DNA of 10,963 nucleotides from Spirochaetota bacterium (GTDB lineage: Bacteria > Spirochaetota > Spirochaetia > B11-G9), in contig QNBL01000056.1 of the NCBI GenBank assembly GCA_003641695.1, forward strand, positions 1 to 10,963, in the 5' to 3' direction. The position numbers and the translations under genes are program-made. Of the stretch, positions 7,272 to 10,963 are shown piece by piece. Each line of letters opens with the position of its first letter. Positions within the stretch are counted from its first letter, which is position 1. The notes beneath the pieces were generated by a model that was not told where the DNA came from, made no database searches, and saw only the letters and a list, made by a program, of their open reading frames with translations.

Positions 7272-8502
7272 TACCCTTGTTATAGGGGGAGGAGCTTCGG
7301 GAATGGCTGCAGCTCTGTCTGCCGCCGAAGAAGGATGGAAAGTTGTTATTGTTGAAAGGGAAGAGTTTCTGGGAGGCATCCTTCATCAGTGTATCCATAA
7401 CGGATTTGGTCTGCATTATTTCAAGGAGGAGCTTACAGGACCGGAGTATGCTGAAAGATTTTCAGATATGGTTGAGTCCTCGAAAATAACTGTTTATCTG
7501 AATATGACTATTATGGATATAATGAAGGAGGGAGATGGTTTAACAGTCTATGGCCTTTCCATGGATCCTGGAATGGTAAGGTTTAAAGTACGGGCAGTAG
7601 TATTTGCCAACGGTTGCCGGGAGCGGAACAGGGGAAATATAGGTATTCCCGGGACCCGTCCCTCCGGAGTTTTTACCGCCGGTCTTGCACAGCGTCTGGT
7701 GAATCTGGAGGGATTTGTTCCCGGAAAGGAATGTGTTATTGTAGGATCCGGAGATATAGGATTGATAATGGCCAGAAGAATGTCCTGGATTGGAGCGAAT
7801 GTTAAGGCTGTTGTTGAAATCCAGCCGAATCCTGCTGGACTGACGAGGAATATTGTTCAGTGTTTAAACGACTTTGATATCCCGCTGTATCTATCCCACG
7901 TTGTTGGTAAAATAAAGGGAAAGGAGCGGGTCGAAGGGGTGGAAGTAATTCCTCTTGAAAATGGTATTCAGCAGCCGGAGAAGATGTTTTCCCTGGAATG
8001 CGATACCCTGTTGCTTGCAGTCGGTCTGGTTCCGGATAATGAGCTTGCCCGGAAGATCGGTGTTGAGTTGAATCAGGAAACAGGCGGACCTGTTGTAGAC
8101 AGTAGGCTGATGACCGCAATTGAAGGGGTGTTTGCCTGCGGGAATCTTCTTCATGTCCATGACCTGGTGGATTTTGTTACAGAAGAGTCTTCGCGATGTG
8201 GAAAGTTTGTTTCCGAATTCCTGATAGGGAAGAGACCTGAAAAACAGTATAGAACCAACCCCGGTAAAAATGTTAAATATATTGTTCCCAATTATTACGA
8301 AGGAGCACGGGAAAACGTATTTTACATGCGTACCTTGATTGTCAAAAACAACGCCATTCTTTCGGTAAAGGTAAAAGGAACAGAGATTTACCGAAAGAAG
8401 CTGCGTCATATTCAGCCTTCTGAGATGATTCAGTTTTCCTTAAAGGAAGAAGATTTTAAACTGATAAAAGATAAGGGGGTGATGGAGGTGAGTATAGAAT
8501 GA
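7252..8502 (+). CDS. FAD/NAD(P)-dependent oxidoreductase, partner of the GlpA-like subunit
   Basis: A 416-residue two-dinucleotide-binding flavoprotein. The FAD site is VIGGGASGMAAA (10-21). A conserved GGILHQCIHNGFG segment (41-53) contains Cys47. The second Rossmann motif, VIVGSGDIGL (162-171), probably binds NAD(P). A closing FAD motif, EGVFACGN, lies at 291-298. About 85 C-terminal residues form a separate tail typical of this branch. Its likely role, inferred from context, is shuttling electrons between the GlpA-like subunit and NAD(H) or another carrier, playing the part of GlpB in the GlpABC enzyme. The ATG at 7252 has GAGGTG four bases upstream, inside the preceding gene's tail, and the two frames overlap by 20 bases. 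Its stop overlaps the DUF1667 start as ATGA. Fold assignment is firm; the reaction is inferred. Confidence 0.88.
   Translation: MNTAEFDTLVIGGGASGMAAALSAAEEGWKVVIVEREEFLGGILHQCIHNGFGLHYFKEELTGPEYAERFSDMVESSKITVYLNMTIMDIMKEGDGLTVYGLSMDPGMVRFKVRAVVFANGCRERNRGNIGIPGTRPSGVFTAGLAQRLVNLEGFVPGKECVIVGSGDIGLIMARRMSWIGANVKAVVEIQPNPAGLTRNIVQCLNDFDIPLYLSHVVGKIKGKERVEGVEVIPLENGIQQPEKMFSLECDTLLLAVGLVPDNELARKIGVELNQETGGPVVDSRLMTAIEGVFACGNLLHVHDLVDFVTEESSRCGKFVSEFLIGKRPEKQYRTNPGKNVKYIVPNYYEGARENVFYMRTLIVKNNAILSVKVKGTEIYRKKLRHIQPSEMIQFSLKEEDFKLIKDKGVMEVSIE
8484..8491 (+). promoter_or_regulatory. Full-consensus Shine-Dalgarno for the DUF1667 gene
   Basis: GGAGGTGA fully complements the 3' tail of typical 16S rRNA and lies seven bases before the ATG at 8499. 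It sits inside the upstream coding sequence. It is the strongest ribosome binding site in the window, suggesting the small subunit is made in good amount, unlike the operon's first gene, which has no visible site. Confidence 0.75.
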
Positions 8503-8855
8503 AAAAAGATCTGATATGCATCGCCTGTCCTTTGGGGTGCCGTTTAACAGCCAGGTGGCTGAATGAAAGTGCAATAGAGATAACTGGTAATAGATGTCCC
8601 CGGGGCGAAGAATACGGCAGGGAAGAGGTGGTTGAGCCGAAGAGGGTGGTTACTGCAACAGTAAGGCTGAAATCCGGTTTTTTAAAGAGACTTCCTGTTA
8701 CGACAAAAAGACCTGTACCGAAAGATAAAATAGCTGCCCTTTTGAACCGGTTATATACCATTGAACTGTCAGCTCCGGTTATAAGGGGTGAGGTGGTACT
8801 GGATATGGCAGATGATGGAGTACAGGTACTATCATCACGAACGGTAAAAAAATGA
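8499..8855 (+). CDS. DUF1667 protein, putative metal- or Fe-S-binding third subunit
   Basis: A 118-residue protein of the DUF1667 family, which is known to sit next to GlpA-like and FAD-oxidoreductase genes. The N-terminus has Cys7, Cys10 and Cys14 (CxxCPLGC), followed by Cys33 in CPRGEEYG. This four-cysteine layout resembles the [4Fe-4S] domain at the front of molybdopterin oxidoreductases, so a cluster is likely, though zinc is possible. The rest contains VVEPKRVVTATV and a hydrophilic C-terminus with no membrane helix. It is bounded by ATGA overlaps on both sides (8499-8502 and 8852-8855), so it is translationally coupled at both ends. Inferred role: electron-transfer subunit in place of GlpC, without GlpC's cysteine-rich CCG repeats. 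Confidence 0.88.
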   Translation: MKKDLICIACPLGCRLTARWLNESAIEITGNRCPRGEEYGREEVVEPKRVVTATVRLKSGFLKRLPVTTKRPVPKDKIAALLNRLYTIELSAPVIRGEVVLDMADDGVQVLSSRTVKK

Positions 8856-9580
8856 AGCAGCTGCTTGATGCACATAATCATCCGGGAAGCGAGTTTCTCT
8901 TTCCCTCCATCTGCAACGGTACATGCCCGGAAGACTGGAGTCTGCTCAAGAGGATACGGGAAGAATCCGCAGAGACAATCTTCCCGTACTATGGATTACA
9001 TCCCTGGTTTCTGGATGATTATGAATCCGGCTGGCTTGATCTGCTTACTGAATATTTGAATTATCCTGAAACTGCCGGGGTGGGAGAGATTGGATTGGAC
9101 CGGGCAAGGGGGAATATACCTTTGAATCTTCAAATTTCTGTATTCTCCCGCCAGCTGGAGATGGCAGTAGAGTACTCTCTACCGGTTGAAGTTCATTGTG
9201 TCAGGGCTTTTGGCCTGTGTACGGATATTTTGAAGGACATCTATATCCCTTCCGGACTGCCTTTTTTAATCCATTCGTTTACCGGCTCAGTTGAGGTTAT
9301 GGAGCAGATGGCGGCAATGGGGGGATACTTTTCCTTTGGCCCTGAACTATTACTGGAGCATCGGGATAAACTCAGAAAGGTTTTTAAAGAAACCCCCCTG
9401 GATCGGGTCCTGTTTGAAACTGATTCAGATTCTCCGGATGCAAGAACTCATCTTCTTAAAACTGTTTACCTAAAAGGAGCTGAGCTAAGGGGGATAGACA
9501 TGGATGCCCTTCAAGAGATAATCTTGAACAATGGAAAGGTTTTTACGGACAGAACTGCTTTTGGGCAGGGACCGTCTTGA
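8852..9580 (+). CDS. TatD-family metal-dependent hydrolase
   Basis: A 242-residue TIM-barrel protein of the TatD family, whose members act as Mg-dependent DNases or phosphoesterases. Ligands are in place: His8 and His10 (DAHNH), Glu79 in GEIGLD (78-83), His115 in VEVHC, His141 in IHSF and Asp191 in ETDSD (189-193). It is slightly shorter than typical TatD (about 255-265 residues). The usual ETDxP(Y/F)L is replaced by ETDSDSPD, so it sits in a divergent subgroup. Its ATG overlaps the DUF1667 stop as ATGA, and its 3' end overlaps tcdA by 50 bases. TatD-like genes beside tcdA-like genes recur, to my recollection, so it may belong more with tcdA than with the redox genes. Substrate unknown. Confidence 0.88.
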   Translation: MKQLLDAHNHPGSEFLFPSICNGTCPEDWSLLKRIREESAETIFPYYGLHPWFLDDYESGWLDLLTEYLNYPETAGVGEIGLDRARGNIPLNLQISVFSRQLEMAVEYSLPVEVHCVRAFGLCTDILKDIYIPSGLPFLIHSFTGSVEVMEQMAAMGGYFSFGPELLLEHRDKLRKVFKETPLDRVLFETDSDSPDARTHLLKTVYLKGAELRGIDMDALQEIILNNGKVFTDRTAFGQGPS

Positions 9581-10289
9581 TTTGCTGCAATCGGCGACAG
9601 TTGTCGTTGCTGGTCTCGGTGCTGTTGGAAGTTATGCCGTAGAGGGACTTGCACGGTCGGGGGTAGGAAATTTAAGAATAGTGGATATGGATACCGTAAA
9701 AAAGAGCAACATTAACCGTCAGCTCTATGCACTGGAATCAACCCTGGGGAGAAACAAGACAGAAGCTGCCCGGGAGAGAATCAAGGATATTAATCCCCGC
9801 TGCCGGGTTGAGACTCTGAACCTCTTTGTCCACCATGATACCATGGAGGAGGTTTTGAAAGAACCGGTTTCATTCGTTATTGATGCAATTGATTCCCTGA
9901 ACCCCAAGGTGGAGCTCCTCACCTCAGCTTACAAACGTAATCTTCCTGTTGTATCGTCTATGGGAGCAGCACTGAGAACCGATGCCTTAAAGATAAAAAC
10001 CGGGGATATATTCTCTACCCATTCGTGCCCTCTGGCAAAGATGGTACGTAAACGACTTCGAAACAGGGGTGTCGGATACGGTATCCACTGTGTTTACTCT
10101 ACCGAAAAAGTAACGTTTGAGTATAAAAAGTCTGAAGGAAACACCATGGACGAGGGACCGGAATATAAAAGAGGCCGGGAGAGAAGGGCCCTGGGCAGCC
10201 TTTCAACAATTCCCGGCATTTACGGTCTCATTCTTGCAAATATGGTAATAGACGGCCTTACCCGGGGAAGTACTCCTCTTTCCAGGTAA
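9531..10289 (+). CDS. tcdA: tRNA threonylcarbamoyladenosine dehydratase (ThiF/E1-like)
   Basis: ATP-dependent cyclisation of t6A at position 37 of ANN-decoding tRNAs to the cyclic form ct6A. It has 252 residues, against 268 for E. coli TcdA (CsdL) as I recall. The start MERFLRTELLLG matches the conserved RF...LLLG opening of the family, which supports ATG 9531 despite a 50-base overlap with tatD and only a weak AAGAGA upstream. The ATP fold has GLGAVGSYA (28-36), IVDMDTV near 50-56 and the adenylation motif NINRQ near 60-64. IDAIDS follows, and a HCVYSTE segment precedes the C-terminus, as in TcdA. It lacks the paired CxxC zinc motifs of ThiF and MoeB, which favours TcdA over a sulfur-carrier activator. 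It converges on the MoaE-like gene with a 32-base overlap. Confidence 0.9.
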   Translation: MERFLRTELLLGRDRLDLLQSATVVVAGLGAVGSYAVEGLARSGVGNLRIVDMDTVKKSNINRQLYALESTLGRNKTEAARERIKDINPRCRVETLNLFVHHDTMEEVLKEPVSFVIDAIDSLNPKVELLTSAYKRNLPVVSSMGAALRTDALKIKTGDIFSTHSCPLAKMVRKRLRNRGVGYGIHCVYSTEKVTFEYKKSEGNTMDEGPEYKRGRERRALGSLSTIPGIYGLILANMVIDGLTRGSTPLSR

Positions 10290-10620
10290 CATCCGTTTTG
10301 ATCTCCTCGAGAGTATCTGCTAAAACTGCTAGTACCCTTTCCCTGATGTCACCGGCAACTGCAAGATACATAACATCTTCTCCGGGTAAAAGATCCTTTT
10401 CTTCTATTATATGCACCAGAATTTCAACGATTCCCTCCCTCCTTTTTTGTCTTTCAAGAAGTTTTGCAAGCTTATCATGATCAACATGTATTTTGAGTCC
10501 TGTAACAGGAGTTCCGGATCTGGAAGAGTTTCGTACAGTACCATTGTGATAGAGAATCATTCCGGCATCTCTGTATCGTGGATGCTGTTTCATTTTTTTT
10601 ATAAGATCATTCAGAGTCAT
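10258..10620 (-). CDS. MoaE-like protein (molybdopterin synthase large-subunit family), active site altered
   Basis: A 120-residue protein with MoaE family features: GTVRNSSRSGTPVTGL (27-42) includes the VRN arginine (Arg30), and the C-terminus EIKTDVTWKEE holds Lys108 and Lys114. Against my memory of E. coli MoaE, Arg30, Arg93 and Lys108 align with R39, R104 and K119. The position of H103 is Ile92, and the second lysine is one residue closer (6 rather than 7 apart). The protein is also shorter than E. coli MoaE (about 150 residues). No MoaD or other molybdenum-cofactor gene is visible. The ATG at 10620 overlaps the upstream ligase gene by 14 bases; the Shine-Dalgarno is weak (AAGG nine bases away). 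It may have another role than molybdopterin synthesis. Confidence 0.78.
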   Translation of the reverse strand: MTLNDLIKKMKQHPRYRDAGMILYHNGTVRNSSRSGTPVTGLKIHVDHDKLAKLLERQKRREGIVEILVHIIEEKDLLPGEDVMYLAVAGDIRERVLAVLADTLEEIKTDVTWKEEYFPG

Positions 10621-10963
10621 CTTTTTTAAACCTTGTGTATAAATATCTTTTTATTGTTTTTTTAGGAGTTTTTTCGAATGGTTCCTCTTCGTGCCGCAGT
10701 TTTGTTATTCTCGAGAAAGGATTAAGCTGTTTGTTTACCTTTCTAATGAGTTCTTTGGAGTATTCTGCTGCAGCTTCGGAAGCATGTTTTGCTCCATCCT
10801 TAAAATGTTCAAAAGATTCGAAAAGAGCCTCTTTATCGAGATTAACCAGGGCTACAATAATCCCTTCTTCCTGAAACACAATTGAGTCTTCGACAAAATC
10901 AAAGTTGTTGATTATTGATTCGATGGCTTCAGGATATATATTCTCACCGCTGGCACCGAGAAT
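10607..10963 (-). CDS. AMP-forming long-chain acyl-CoA ligase, C-terminal part only
   Basis: The last 118 residues of an ANL-superfamily (AMP-binding) enzyme, which activates a fatty acid with ATP and CoA. The frame is open to the right edge, so the start and the adenylation core lie outside the window; the GTG at 10879 is an internal valine. The visible part begins with the hinge motif GASGENIYPEAIE, which marks the C-terminal domain in long-chain acyl-CoA ligases. It then has IVALVNLD and ends with EEPFEKTPKKTIKRYLY, the usual site of the late catalytic lysine. A possible helical insert (EHFKDGAKHASEAAAEYSKE) lies between them. It is co-directional with the MoaE-like gene and overlaps it by 14 bases. 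Together with the thioesterase upstream, it could recycle released fatty acids, though the two are in separate units. Confidence 0.88.
   Translation of the reverse strand: MLGASGENIYPEAIESIINNFDFVEDSIVFQEEGIIVALVNLDKEALFESFEHFKDGAKHASEAAAEYSKELIRKVNKQLNPFSRITKLRHEEEPFEKTPKKTIKRYLYTRFKKDDSE

Noticed and set aside
10258..10300. Possible hairpin around GGGGAAGTACTCC as a terminator between tcdA and the MoaE-like gene
   Set aside because: The pairing is short and imperfect, there is no T-run on either strand, and it lies within both coding ends.
10607..10879. Separate 90-residue gene starting at GTG 10879
   Set aside because: The frame continues to the right edge and encodes the GASGENIYPEAIE hinge of acyl-CoA ligases, so this is the tail of a longer gene.
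3912..10963. A new defence, secretion or mobile system
   Set aside because: Every gene right of 3.9 kb belongs to a recognisable metabolic or housekeeping family, and no nuclease-effector pair, integrase, repeat array or toxin-antitoxin pair is visible. The TatD-like protein alone is not evidence for defence.

Overview
This window is a densely packed bacterial chromosome segment holding eleven genes, two of them cut by the window edges. The longest gene-free stretch is the 118-base divergent region at 5681-5798. I see no RNA gene, insertion sequence, CRISPR array, integrase or phage gene. The set of families suggests an anaerobic or fermentative bacterium. It includes a GlpA-like/FAD oxidoreductase/DUF1667 trio, a bacterial FatA-type acyl-ACP thioesterase, a COG4905 membrane protein joined to an HD domain, and an AMP-forming long-chain acyl-CoA ligase. 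My best guess is a free-living member of the Spirochaetota, with a clostridial lineage as the main alternative. This is inference from family content; nothing here is taxonomically decisive.

Region 1 (1-3915, + strand, AT-rich) holds a 5'-truncated patatin-like phospholipase, an amidohydrolase-like TIM-barrel hydrolase, and a fusion of a five-helix COG4905/PF06541 membrane domain with an HD phosphohydrolase domain. The hydrolase and the fusion gene are four bases apart and probably share a transcript.

Region 2 (3912-5680, - strand) is a two-gene unit, galE followed by an acyl-ACP thioesterase, coupled by an ATGA overlap. It runs head-on into region 1 with a four-base overlap of the two stop regions.

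Region 3 (5799-10289, + strand) is a five-gene unit in which every junction overlaps (20, 4, 4 and 50 bases). Three genes form a glycerol-3-phosphate-dehydrogenase-like redox module: a GlpA-like FAD/[2Fe-2S] subunit, an FAD/NAD oxidoreductase and a four-cysteine DUF1667 protein. A TatD-family hydrolase and the tRNA t6A dehydratase TcdA follow. Candidate divergent promoters for galE and this operon lie in 5681-5798, and the rightward one would yield a nearly leaderless mRNA.

Region 4 (10258-10963, - strand) holds a MoaE-like protein with an altered active site, preceded by the C-terminal end of an AMP-forming acyl-CoA ligase that continues beyond the right edge. It converges on tcdA with a 32-base overlap.

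A lipid theme recurs (phospholipase, acyl-ACP thioesterase, acyl-CoA ligase, possibly G3P oxidation and UDP-galactose supply), but the genes lie in several transcription units, so a single pathway is not shown. I found no convincing new defence or mobile system. The most unusual items are the membrane-HD fusion, the orphan MoaE-like protein and the possibly leaderless operon start.
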